Source: CADEDV01 sp964437415
GTDB lineage: Bacteria; Bacteroidota; Bacteroidia; Chitinophagales; Chitinophagaceae
Reading direction: 5' to 3'
Assembly (NCBI GenBank): GCA_964437415.1
Contig: CAYTGN010000001.1
Location: 307,444-371,443, forward strand
DNA length: 64,000 nt
The position numbers were made by a program, and so were the translations under genes. This document shows positions 15,837 to 24,559 of the stretch, one piece after another. How positions within the stretch are numbered: the first letter of the stretch is position 1; the number at the start of each line of letters is the position of its first letter. The notes below the pieces were generated by a model. The model was given only the letters and a program-made list of their open reading frames with translations. It did not search any database and was not told where the DNA came from.

Positions 15837-17184
15837 ACTTGCTCAATCTTCTGTACAAAGCAGTCCTGGTAAGCCCCAATTCTTTGGCTGCACGGGTGAT
15901 ATTACCATTATTCTTTTCGATTACTTTCAGGATAGTGTTTTTTTCAATTGCGCTGAGTTTTGTTTCGGCAGATTCATTTTCCTGCGCCAAGGCAGATTCT
16001 ATCGGGGAAAAGATAATGTCGCCGGCCTGCAACACATCTTCATCTGCCATAATCACCGCCCTTTCAATACTATATTGCAATTCCCGGACATTGCCAGGGT
16101 AATGATAATTCATTAATTTTTCTGTTGCCTTGCTATCAAACTCAAGTGTGGGCTTAATATATTTATTGCTGTATAATTTGCTGAAATGCCTCGCTAGCAA
16201 TAGAATGTCATTTCCTCTTTTGCGCAATGGCGGCATCATGATCTCTACGGTGTTGATACGATAGACCAGGTCTTTACGAAAGCGGTTTTCATTGGCAAGT
16301 TCACTGAGCGGAAGGTTAGTGGCGCAGATCAGCCGTATATCCATCGGGATGGCTTCATTGCTGCCGAGTCTTATCACCTGCCTGCTTTGCAGCACGTTCA
16401 GCAGTTTGGCCTGTTGTTGCAGGGAGATATTTCCGATCTCATCTAAGAACAAAGTGCCTTCATTGGCTGATTCAAATCTGCCGGCCCTGTCTTCTCTTGC
16501 ATCGGTGAAAGCTCCTTTTTTATGTCCGAATAGTTCGCTTTCAAACAAGGATTCTGTCAGTGCGCCGACATCTACTTTTACAAATGGTTTATCATTTCTT
16601 AAGGATTGCTGGTGGATTGCCTTTGCCACCAGGTCTTTTCCGGTTCCGTTTTCACCCAGTATAAGAATATTAGCATCAGTAGGGGCTATCTTTTCAATCT
16701 TGTGAAATATCTCCTGCATCATTTCTGATTCGCCCAGTAATTCTTTACCAATGATGGAATCTGTTTGCAGCCCCGGGGTCAAAGAAGTTTTGTTTTCTTT
16801 TCTCCGCAAAGCATCTTTGAGGATGTTGATGAGTTTTTCATTATGCCAGGGTTTCACCACAAAATCCGCAGCGCCTTCTTTTAGTGAACGGACTGCGAGA
16901 TCAATATCACCATAAGCGGTAATCATGATAACAGCTGCATCATTTCGCTGCTTTTTTATTTCTTTCAGCCAGAACAACCCTTCATTACCGGTATTGATCG
17001 AACTGGTGAAGTTCATATCGAGCAAAACGAGATCATAAGCGTCTTTGGATAAATGCCAGCGCAGGTTTTCGGGGTTTCTTTCAGTAACCACTTCTTTTGT
17101 TTCTGTTTTGAGCAACAGCCGGACTGCTGTCAGCACATCAGGATCATCATCCACCACTAATATCGAGGCATTCTTTAACTGCAT
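15826..17184 (-). CDS. Sigma-54-dependent response regulator (NtrC family)
   Basis: A 452-residue activator with a receiver domain (acid pocket at residues 12-14, phospho-acceptor Asp56, Lys111), an AAA+ domain with Walker A GENGTGKD (177-184) and a Fis-type helix-turn-helix at the C-terminus (NITRAAKELGLTRTALYRRL). The sigma-54 contact loop reads GAFTDA (224-229) where the classical sequence is GAFTGA, a variant at the fifth position. It is transcribed away from the ABC-transporter operon across a 302-base shared upstream region. The most likely target is that operon, switched on through sigma-54 after phosphorylation by the adjacent kinase. No convincing -24/-12 promoter was found by eye. 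Confidence 0.9.
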   Translation of the reverse strand: MQLKNASILVVDDDPDVLTAVRLLLKTETKEVVTERNPENLRWHLSKDAYDLVLLDMNFTSSINTGNEGLFWLKEIKKQRNDAAVIMITAYGDIDLAVRSLKEGAADFVVKPWHNEKLINILKDALRRKENKTSLTPGLQTDSIIGKELLGESEMMQEIFHKIEKIAPTDANILILGENGTGKDLVAKAIHQQSLRNDKPFVKVDVGALTESLFESELFGHKKGAFTDAREDRAGRFESANEGTLFLDEIGNISLQQQAKLLNVLQSRQVIRLGSNEAIPMDIRLICATNLPLSELANENRFRKDLVYRINTVEIMMPPLRKRGNDILLLARHFSKLYSNKYIKPTLEFDSKATEKLMNYHYPGNVRELQYSIERAVIMADEDVLQAGDIIFSPIESALAQENESAETKLSAIEKNTILKVIEKNNGNITRAAKELGLTRTALYRRLSKYDI

Positions 17185-17486
17185 ATAATATGGAGTATTG
17201 AACGATTGACTGCTGCAATTATACCATAATTACAACCGCATGGCAATTAATTTTTTAGAGGCTGGCGATGTTTCCGACTGTATCAAAATCGGACACTTGA
17301 TGTATCATTAACGAACAATTTCGTAGATTGTTTCTTTGTAACCTCTTGTAAATCAAAATCGTTATAGAGTGGCATGTTCTTATAGGTATAAACCCGAATT
17401 TTCTCTTGTGTATAGCCATTAAGCTGTCCCTGCCTTGTGCCGGGACAGCTTTCAAAACAATCAGAAACTTTCAAAACAAATAAAAC
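17185..17486. promoter_or_regulatory. Divergent control region between the response regulator and the efflux operon
   Basis: These 302 bases separate the NtrC-type gene (leftward) from the adaptor gene (rightward). They contain an imperfect inverted repeat at 17269-17277 and 17289-17297 (TGTTTCCGA / TCGGACACT, 7 of 9 positions pairing), a possible activator site, and the strong hairpin listed separately at 17421-17451. I looked for sigma-54 promoters (GG, ten bases, GC) on both strands. GG-N10-TA at 17371 and a poor GG-N10-GC match on the minus strand near 17211-17224 are the closest, and neither fits well. No protein-coding gene is supported here. Confidence 0.45.
17421..17451 (+). promoter_or_regulatory. 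Strong hairpin in the leader of the efflux operon
   Basis: AAGCTGTCCC (17421-17430) and GGGACAGCTT (17442-17451) are a perfect 10-base inverted repeat around an 11-base loop, 35 bases before the GTG of the adaptor gene. No + strand gene lies upstream that would need a terminator, and only a short non-uniform T/A stretch follows. It could be a dyad binding site for the response regulator, an attenuator or an mRNA-stabilising stem. Confidence 0.5.
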
Positions 17487-18740
17487 GTGGACAGAGTTAT
17501 TGCAAAAAAGAAATGGAGTACAAAAAGGCTTTTAACGATCGCAGGGATCCTTGGCGTTGTTGTGCTGATAGCGGCCAGTTATTATCTCACCTCAGGCAAA
17601 AGCCGTTTGAATGTGGATGCCGAACGGATCACTATCAGCGAAGTAAAATCCGGGCCTTTCCAGGAAACAATACCGGTAAATGGTATTGTGCTTCCCATCA
17701 CTTCAATATATCTCGATGCTGTCGAGGGTGGAAGAGTAGAAGAAAAGTATGCAGACGATGGCGCTGTATTGAAGAAAGATCAACCCATTCTTCGTTTATC
17801 AAACACTGATCTTGAGCTAAGCCTTGTAAACCAGGAAACATCTGTTTACAATTTGCTTACACAGATGCAGATATCGCAGAATGCAGCACAGCAAAACACG
17901 GTGAACCGGCTCAACCAGGTGACAGATGTTGACAATCAATTAAAGGAAGCGGAACGTATTTACAAGCTGAACAAAAGACTTTATGATCAAAAAGTGATTG
18001 GCGGCCAGGAGTTCAAACAGTCTGAGAATAATTACAATTATTTCCTGGAGAAAAAGAGATTGTCAGATGAGATCATGAAACAGGACTCTGTTTCCAATAC
18101 ACAACAACTGTCGCAGGCAAAGCAGTCATTTACCGGGTCACAAAATGCACTGAATGTGATGCGTAAAAAAGTGGGTGATCTCATCGTAAGGGCGCCGGTT
18201 GACGGGCAACTCACTTCACTGGATGCAGAAATAGGCCAGTCAAAAAATAAAGGGGAACGTTTGGGGCAAATAGATGTTCTCAGCGGGTTTAAAGTCAGGG
18301 CAGATATTGATGAACACTATATTTCCCGTATCTACACAGGTCTGTCGGGCGGATTCACTTTTGCAGGCAAGGATTACAAACTAACAATAAAAAAAGTATA
18401 TACACAGGTTGTGGGTGGTCGTTTCCAGGTGGATATGGAGTTTGACGGAGAAGTGCCCCAGGGCATCCGCAGGGGTCAGACATTGCAGATAAGAATAGCA
18501 TTTAGCGATGAAGTTGAAGCCATACAGGTGGCCAAGGGCGGATTTTATCAGCAAACCGGTGGTAATTGGATTTTTAAGCTGAATGAAAGCGGCACTCTTG
18601 CCTACAGGGTGGATATTCAATTGGGACGTCAAAACCCGGATTACTATGAAGTGTTGCAGGGTTTGAAACCGGGAGACAGGGTGGTAACATCCAGCTATGA
18701 GAACTATGGAAAAATGCAGGAACTGGTTTTAAAAAAATAA
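17487..18740 (+). CDS. HlyD/MacA-type periplasmic adaptor (membrane fusion protein)
   Basis: A 417-residue adaptor linking inner-membrane ABC permeases to an outer-membrane channel. One N-terminal membrane anchor (about residues 14-32), a lipoyl/barrel-sandwich half (VEEKYADDGAVLKKDQPILRL), a long helical hairpin at about 110-225 rich in Gln and Asn, the second lipoyl half (LIVRAPVDGQLTSLDAEIGQ) and a C-terminal beta-barrel with membrane-proximal domain (LKPGDRVVTSSYENY). The start is GTG; there is no ATG in frame before the anchor. First gene of the operon that continues to the TolC-like gene at 39949. Confidence 0.88.
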   Translation: MDRVIAKKKWSTKRLLTIAGILGVVVLIAASYYLTSGKSRLNVDAERITISEVKSGPFQETIPVNGIVLPITSIYLDAVEGGRVEEKYADDGAVLKKDQPILRLSNTDLELSLVNQETSVYNLLTQMQISQNAAQQNTVNRLNQVTDVDNQLKEAERIYKLNKRLYDQKVIGGQEFKQSENNYNYFLEKKRLSDEIMKQDSVSNTQQLSQAKQSFTGSQNALNVMRKKVGDLIVRAPVDGQLTSLDAEIGQSKNKGERLGQIDVLSGFKVRADIDEHYISRIYTGLSGGFTFAGKDYKLTIKKVYTQVVGGRFQVDMEFDGEVPQGIRRGQTLQIRIAFSDEVEAIQVAKGGFYQQTGGNWIFKLNESGTLAYRVDIQLGRQNPDYYEVLQGLKPGDRVVTSSYENYGKMQELVLKK

Positions 18741-18762
18741 TTGCCTCTTAAAAATTATAGCC

Positions 18763-18972
18763 ATGAAAAAGAAAATCCTCTGGATGTTGCTGCTCATCTG
18801 CAGCGCCAGCCTTTTTTCTGCTGCAAAACAATCCGGTCAGAATTGTAATAACCCGGTTGTTTTTAAACAATCAACTGTGCAAGACTGCAAAAAAACAGGC
18901 AGCCATGTAAAAGCAGACCATAGTATGGGCATGGATCTTTCCCCGCTGCGTTTTTTCCTGGTGGCACTTTAA
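18763..18972 (+). CDS. Small exported hypothetical protein in the efflux operon
   Basis: A 69-residue protein with a signal-peptide-like start: MKKKILWMLLLICSASLFSA, with possible cleavage after the alanines at about residue 21. The mature part is short, polar and contains two cysteines (CNN and DCKK) and a His/Met-rich stretch (SHVKADHSMGMD). I recognise no family. Its start context (ATAGCC before ATG) is nearly the same as that in front of several permease genes of this operon, and it fills the gap between the adaptor and the first ATPase, which supports a real gene. A role as an accessory or substrate peptide of the transporter is possible but unproven. Confidence 0.55.
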   Translation: MKKKILWMLLLICSASLFSAAKQSGQNCNNPVVFKQSTVQDCKKTGSHVKADHSMGMDLSPLRFFLVAL

Positions 18973-19001
18973 AAATTTAAACTACACTTAAATAGTATAC
19001 A

Positions 19002-19679
19002 ATGATCAAGATCTCCAATCTCGAAAAAATCTATCGTACCGAAGAAGTAGAAACCGTTGCGCTCAATAAACTTTCCTTTGAAGTAAAGGACGGGGAATTT
19101 GTAGCGGTAATGGGCCCTTCCGGTTGCGGCAAGTCCACGTTGCTGAATATCGTTGGCCTGCTAGATGACCCGGATGCCGGCAGTTTCTTATTCAACGGAA
19201 TTGAAGTGGCGCATTTTAATGAAAGAAAAAGGGCCGATCTGCGTAAACGTAATATCGGCTTTGTGTTCCAGAGCTTCAATCTTATTGATGAACTTACCGT
19301 TTTTGAAAATGTGGAGTTACCGCTTATTTACACCGGTGTGAAGGGTGCCGAAAGGAAAAAACGAGTGGAGGAAGTACTGGATAAAATGCAGATCATGCAT
19401 CGCCGCAATCATTACCCGCAACAGTTGTCCGGTGGTCAGCAACAGCGGGTGGCTGTGGCAAGAGCTGTGGTAAACAAACCCAAGCTGATACTTGCCGATG
19501 AGCCCACGGGAAATCTTGACTCCAGCAACGGAAATGAAGTGATGCAATTGCTAACTGACCTGAATGAGCAGGGAACAACCATCATCATGGTGACACATAG
19601 TGAGCATGATGCCCGTTACAGTCACCGCATCATCCGGATGCTTGATGGGCAAACGGTGACTGAGAATATTTTGGTGTAG
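19002..19679 (+). CDS. ABC transporter ATP-binding protein (MacB/LolD type), first copy
   Basis: A 225-residue nucleotide-binding subunit. Walker A GPSGCGKST, Q-loop VFQSFNLIDELTVFENVELPL, signature LSGGQQQRVAVARAV, Walker B LILADEPTGNLDS and the switch His in MVTHSEHDARY are all intact. The length and the DELTVFENVE segment are typical for ATPases that partner FtsX-like permeases, which drive extrusion or lipoprotein release rather than classical transport across the membrane. It precedes the eight permease genes. A second ATPase follows them at 39271, so the permeases may share two alternative ATPases or each may pair with a subset. Confidence 0.92.
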   Translation: MIKISNLEKIYRTEEVETVALNKLSFEVKDGEFVAVMGPSGCGKSTLLNIVGLLDDPDAGSFLFNGIEVAHFNERKRADLRKRNIGFVFQSFNLIDELTVFENVELPLIYTGVKGAERKKRVEEVLDKMQIMHRRNHYPQQLSGGQQQRVAVARAVVNKPKLILADEPTGNLDSSNGNEVMQLLTDLNEQGTTIIMVTHSEHDARYSHRIIRMLDGQTVTENILV

Positions 19680-19722
19680 TGTTTTGTATAGTTGCTATTG
19701 TTTATTGTATAATCCCGCTGTT

Positions 19723-22155
19723 ATGATTAGAAACTACCTGAAAATTGCATGGAGAAACCTGCTGAAGAATAAAACCTTTTCCATCATCAACATAGCAGGT
19801 CTTGCAGTCGGACTTGCATGTTTTTTACTCATTGCCATGTATGTGACGGATGAGATCAGCTATGACCGCTACAACACAAAAGCTGACAGAATCTATCGTG
19901 TCAATTCGGATATCCGGTTTGGTGGCACGGATCTTAAACTCGCTGTCTGCAGCGACCCGATGGGAGCCACGCTGAAAAGTGAATATCCGCAGGTAGAGCA
20001 ATTCACAAGGATATATGCATCTTCCGGTTCCAAGCTCATTAAGAAGGGAAATGAATTTATCAATGAAGGAGCAGTGGCACATGTGGATTCCACTTTTTTT
20101 GATGTTTTCACCCTGCCAGCCATTCATGGAGATACAAAAACAGCTTTGAACGAACCCAATACGGTTGTTATAACAGAGTCAGCGGCAAAAAAATATTTTG
20201 ACGCTGTTGATGTAGTTGGAAGTATTCTCGAAACAAATGACAGATCGGGTACGCCTTATAAAGTGACCGCTGTGATCAGGGACATTCCCCGCAACTCACA
20301 TTTCAATTTCGATTTCCTGTTCTCTATGGACAATGTGCAGTATGGCTGGGGAAATTTTCTCAGTCACAATTTTCAAACCTATGTTGTCCTGCAAGCCGCA
20401 ACAGATCACAAAGTGTTTAATGAGAATTTTAACCAACTTATTGATAAGCATGTCTTGCCGCAGGCCAAGCAGTTCATGCAGATCAACAGCATGGATGATT
20501 TCAAGAAAACAGGCAATAAACTGGAATATTCATTGATGCCTGTCACGGATATTCATCTCCGTTCAGATAGGGTTCCTGAACTCAGCGCCAACAGTAATGT
20601 GCAGTATGTGTATATTTTCTCGGCAGTGGCAGTTTTTATTCTGCTGATCGCTTGTGTGAACTTTATGAATCTTTCCACAGCCCGTTCGGCTAACCGGGCA
20701 AGGGAAGTGGGCATCCGCAAAGTGCTTGGCACAGAAAAAAGATCACTTGTCAGCCAGTTTTTGACAGAATCAACGCTGATGGTATTTCTTGGTTTGTTAC
20801 TGGCTGTTGGCCTGGTGAGTTTATCTGTCAGTTATTTCAATGATATTTCGGGAAAGAGTTTGTCAGTAACCACTCTTTTTCAACCGGGGTATCTTTTACT
20901 TTTATTGGTGCTGCCAGTTGTTGTTGGCGTCCTGGCCGGTCTTTATCCCGCCTTCTTTTTATCCTCTTTTAAACCTATTGCCGTTTTAAAAGGAAAATTC
21001 AGCAAGACAAACGGAAGAAATTACTTCCGGAATATTTTGGTGATTTTTCAATTTTTCACATCCATGCTGCTTATCATCGGAACGATCGTAGTCTTTCGCC
21101 AGTTGAATTATATCCAGAACAAAAAAGTCGGCTTCAATAAAGACCAGTTGCTGGTCGTCAATGGCACCGGTGTTCTCAGCCAAAATGCAGAAGCTTTCCG
21201 GAATGAAGTTGCCAGGCTGGGCGCCGTTAAGGCTTCTTCATTTGCTGCTTTTTTACCGGTAAGCAATTCTTCAAGGAATGATAACACTTTTTCCACTGAA
21301 GCAGTGATGACAGAAAAGAACGGCTTCAACATGCAGGTGTGGAGTGTTGATTATGATTATATACCTGTATTGGGTATGGAGATGGTGAAAGGAAGGAATT
21401 TTTCACAGGATTACGGTTCTGATTCGTCGGCTATCATAATAAATGAATCTACAGCAAAAGTGATGGGAATGGATGATCCTGTAGGCAAGAAACTCTATTC
21501 ATCTGACGGAAACGGCCCCAACAACATTGCATATACCATTATTGGAGTGGTGAAAAATTTTAATTATGAATCCCTCCGGCAAAATGTGGGTCCACTCTGT
21601 ATGAGACTGGGTAATAACAAATCTTCAGCAATTTTTAAAGTGGCGGCTGCTGATGTAAAAAGTTTAATTAGCCAGGTGGAGGCGAAATGGAAAGCCATGG
21701 CGCCGGGGATGCCCTTCAGCTACCAGTTTCTTGATGAAGCATTTGATAGCATGTACCGTGCAGAGCAAAGAGTAGGCAAAGTGGCTTTGTCTTTTGCAAT
21801 ACTTGCCATTTTCATTGCTTGTCTCGGGTTATTTGGACTGGCAACCTTTATGGCAGAGCAACGAACCAAAGAGATCGGTGTGAGAAAAGTGCTGGGTGCC
21901 TCTGTTTCCAATATTATTTCCATGTTGTCCCTTGATTTTGCCAAACTCGTACTGATCGGGGCTGTCATTGCCTTTCCGGTTGCCTGGTATGCGATGGACC
22001 GGTGGTTACAGGATTTTGCCTATCGTGTGAATTTGGTATGGTGGATATTCCTCCTGGCCGCAGCGATCACCCTGCTGATCGCATTAGTGACAGTGATCGT
22101 TCAGGCAATCAAAGCAGCTATTGCCAACCCGGTGAAAAGTTTGAGAACGGAATAA
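19723..22155 (+). CDS. FtsX/MacB-like ABC permease, array copy 1
   Basis: An 810-residue permease with eight predicted membrane helices. Helix 1 is at about residues 17-40, followed by a large periplasmic MacB-type domain. Helices 2-4 (from about 290) and helix 5 (about 430-455) come next, then a second periplasmic domain and helices 6-8 at the C-terminus. Basic motifs follow the two FtsX entries: AREVGIRKVLGTEK and TKEIGVRKVLGASV, which in FtsX-type proteins face the ATPase. The duplicated layout makes one polypeptide equivalent to a MacB dimer. The frame extends to 19684, but ATG 19723 gives the MIRNYLKIAWRNL start shared with the other copies. It is 43 bases after ATPase 1. Confidence 0.87.
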   Translation: MIRNYLKIAWRNLLKNKTFSIINIAGLAVGLACFLLIAMYVTDEISYDRYNTKADRIYRVNSDIRFGGTDLKLAVCSDPMGATLKSEYPQVEQFTRIYASSGSKLIKKGNEFINEGAVAHVDSTFFDVFTLPAIHGDTKTALNEPNTVVITESAAKKYFDAVDVVGSILETNDRSGTPYKVTAVIRDIPRNSHFNFDFLFSMDNVQYGWGNFLSHNFQTYVVLQAATDHKVFNENFNQLIDKHVLPQAKQFMQINSMDDFKKTGNKLEYSLMPVTDIHLRSDRVPELSANSNVQYVYIFSAVAVFILLIACVNFMNLSTARSANRAREVGIRKVLGTEKRSLVSQFLTESTLMVFLGLLLAVGLVSLSVSYFNDISGKSLSVTTLFQPGYLLLLLVLPVVVGVLAGLYPAFFLSSFKPIAVLKGKFSKTNGRNYFRNILVIFQFFTSMLLIIGTIVVFRQLNYIQNKKVGFNKDQLLVVNGTGVLSQNAEAFRNEVARLGAVKASSFAAFLPVSNSSRNDNTFSTEAVMTEKNGFNMQVWSVDYDYIPVLGMEMVKGRNFSQDYGSDSSAIIINESTAKVMGMDDPVGKKLYSSDGNGPNNIAYTIIGVVKNFNYESLRQNVGPLCMRLGNNKSSAIFKVAAADVKSLISQVEAKWKAMAPGMPFSYQFLDEAFDSMYRAEQRVGKVALSFAILAIFIACLGLFGLATFMAEQRTKEIGVRKVLGASVSNIISMLSLDFAKLVLIGAVIAFPVAWYAMDRWLQDFAYRVNLVWWIFLLAAAITLLIALVTVIVQAIKAAIANPVKSLRTE

Positions 22156-22166
22156 AATCATTAGCC

Positions 22167-24551
22167 ATGATAAAAAATTATTTCAAGATCGCCTGGAGAA
22201 ACTTAGTTAGAAGCAAAGGTTACAGCGCCATTAACATCGGCGGATTGGCTGTGGGTATGGCAGTTGCCATGCTCATCGGTTTTTGGGTATATGATGAATT
22301 GACGTTTGATAAGTATCACAAAAATTACGACCGTATTGCACAAGTGATGCAACATGCAAACTTTAATGGTAAAGTGGAATCACAAGTGTCTAACCCGGCG
22401 GTAATGGGCCCCGAGATCAAAGAAAAATACGGGAGTGATTTTAAGCATGTACTCCAGGCATCGTGGACGGGGGGACATTTACTTTCAATAGGCGATAAGC
22501 ATATTTCCAAAGTTGGGATGTTCTTCGAACCCGGTGCCCCAGAAATGCTGTCTCTTGAAATGATCAGGGGAACGAGAGCCGGCTTAAATGATCCATACTC
22601 GATTCTTCTTTCCGAATCAGTTGCCGAATCCATTTTTGGAAAAGATGATCCCATTAACAAGATACTAAAGTTTGATAGAAGCTATGATGTTAAAGTGTCT
22701 GGGGTATACAGGGATTTGCCGGACAATACTACGTTCAGGGAAATAAAGATCATAATGCCCTGGCAATTGTGGCTGATACAGAACCCATGGGCCAAAACAA
22801 TAAGAGATCCCTGGGGCTCCAACTTCTCTCAAACCTTTGTGCAGGTAGCCGACCATGCTGACATGGAAAAAGTTTCAGCCAAAATTAAAAATGTGAAACT
22901 GGATAATGTAAGTGAAGATGATAAAAAATATCAGTGGACCGTTTTCTTACAACCGATGAGCAAGTGGAATTTATTTAATGAATTCAAAAATGGAAAAAAC
23001 ACAGGAGGTAATATTCGTTATATATGGTTATTCGGAATCATTGGAGTATTTGTATTGATTCTGGCCTGTATTAATTTTATGAATTTGGCTACGGCAAGAA
23101 GTGAAAAAAGGGCTAAAGAAGTGGGAATCCGCAAGACAATCGGCTCCTTACGCTGGCAATTGATCAAACAATTTTTTGCAGAATCCTATGCAGTGGTGCT
23201 GTTATCTTTTGTCTTGTCTTTGGGTTTAGTGATATTATTACTTCCCTTGTTTAATGAGGTGGCCGGGAAAAAAATTGAGATACCATGGATAAATCCTGTC
23301 TTTTGGCTGTCAGGCATTGTTTTTATTTTGGTTACAGGTTTGCTTGCCGGCAGTTATCCTGCCCTCTACCTATCCTCTTTTCAGCCGTTGAAAGTATTAA
23401 AAGGGACCTTTCGTGTTGGCAGATTTGCCTCCGTCCCCCGAAAAATATTGGTAGTAACGCAGTTTACTGTATCTGTAATGCTGATCATAGGAACGATTAT
23501 CGTGTATCAGCAGATTCAGCATGCGAGGAACAGGCCGGTTGGTTATACACGTCACGGCTTAATTAATATTAACCTGGAGAAAGAAATACAGCAGCATTTT
23601 GAAACGGTGCGAAATGAATTAATAAGTTCCGGAGCTATTGAAGATGTGGCAGCATCCAATAGCCCTTTAACGCAAGTATGGAACTCCAATGGTGGTTTTG
23701 ACTGGGAAGGAAAAGATCCCAATCTAGCCGTTGATTTTCCCAATAACAGGGTGTCGTATGAATTTGGGAAAACAGTGAATTGGAATATCAAAGAAGGCCG
23801 CGACTTTTCAAGGACATTTGCAACTGATTCCGCAGCATTTATTATCAATGAATCAGCAGCCCGGTTTTTAGGAATGAAAGAACCGGTTGGTAAAATATTA
23901 AAATGGAACAACCGGCCCTTTACGATTATTGGCATTGTGAACGACATTATGCAGGAATCTCCTTTTTATCCTGTTCGACCATCCCTCTACCATGTCGGCA
24001 AATACGAGGATATGTACAACCTGGTACTAAAACTGAATCCTCAGCAAAGTGTAAAACAATCATTAAGCAGGATTGAACAGGTTTTGAAAAAATATACACC
24101 AACCGTTCCCTTTGATTACAAATTTGTGGATGAAGAATTTGGCAATAAGTTCAGCGCTGAAGAACGCATTGGTAAACTATCTTCTTATTTCGCCATTCTT
24201 GCCATTTTTATTTCCTGCCTGGGTTTATTTGGAATGGCAAGTTTTGTGGCTGAACAGCGTACGAAAGAGATCGGTATTCGTAAAGTGCTTGGTGCCAGCG
24301 TAACTAATTTATGGCGCCTGCTCTCCATTGAGTTTGTAGTATTGGTAATTTTCTCCTGCATACTTGCAGCTCCTGTCGCATACTATTACTGCGACAATTG
24401 GCTGACTAATTACGATTACAGAATTACAATAAGCTGGACGGTTTTTGTATTGGCGGCAGTTGTTGCATTGTTGATCACTTTAGTTACAGTAAGTTTTCAG
24501 GCAATAAAAGCCGCACTTGCTAATCCGGTAAAAAGTTTGAGAACCGAATAA
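22167..24551 (+). CDS. FtsX/MacB-like ABC permease, array copy 2
   Basis: A 794-residue permease starting MIKNYFKIAWRNLVRSKGYS. The two cytoplasmic motifs read AKEVGIRKTIGSLR and TKEIGIRKVLGASV, and the tail is FQAIKAALANPVKSLRTE. The frame is open upstream to 22002, but that lies within copy 1; the ATG at 22167 gives the array-wide N-terminus and an 11-base spacer. The first periplasmic domain includes several Trp residues (MPWQLWLIQNPWAKT), unlike copies 1 and 3, which suggests a different ligand or partner surface. Confidence 0.87.
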   Translation: MIKNYFKIAWRNLVRSKGYSAINIGGLAVGMAVAMLIGFWVYDELTFDKYHKNYDRIAQVMQHANFNGKVESQVSNPAVMGPEIKEKYGSDFKHVLQASWTGGHLLSIGDKHISKVGMFFEPGAPEMLSLEMIRGTRAGLNDPYSILLSESVAESIFGKDDPINKILKFDRSYDVKVSGVYRDLPDNTTFREIKIIMPWQLWLIQNPWAKTIRDPWGSNFSQTFVQVADHADMEKVSAKIKNVKLDNVSEDDKKYQWTVFLQPMSKWNLFNEFKNGKNTGGNIRYIWLFGIIGVFVLILACINFMNLATARSEKRAKEVGIRKTIGSLRWQLIKQFFAESYAVVLLSFVLSLGLVILLLPLFNEVAGKKIEIPWINPVFWLSGIVFILVTGLLAGSYPALYLSSFQPLKVLKGTFRVGRFASVPRKILVVTQFTVSVMLIIGTIIVYQQIQHARNRPVGYTRHGLININLEKEIQQHFETVRNELISSGAIEDVAASNSPLTQVWNSNGGFDWEGKDPNLAVDFPNNRVSYEFGKTVNWNIKEGRDFSRTFATDSAAFIINESAARFLGMKEPVGKILKWNNRPFTIIGIVNDIMQESPFYPVRPSLYHVGKYEDMYNLVLKLNPQQSVKQSLSRIEQVLKKYTPTVPFDYKFVDEEFGNKFSAEERIGKLSSYFAILAIFISCLGLFGMASFVAEQRTKEIGIRKVLGASVTNLWRLLSIEFVVLVIFSCILAAPVAYYYCDNWLTNYDYRITISWTVFVLAAVVALLITLVTVSFQAIKAALANPVKSLRTE

Positions 24552-24559
24552 AAAGATTT

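Noticed and set aside
17255..17474. Short minus-strand frames in the region upstream of the adaptor gene
   Set aside because: They cross the perfect hairpin and dyad, have no family resemblance and no sensible start context.
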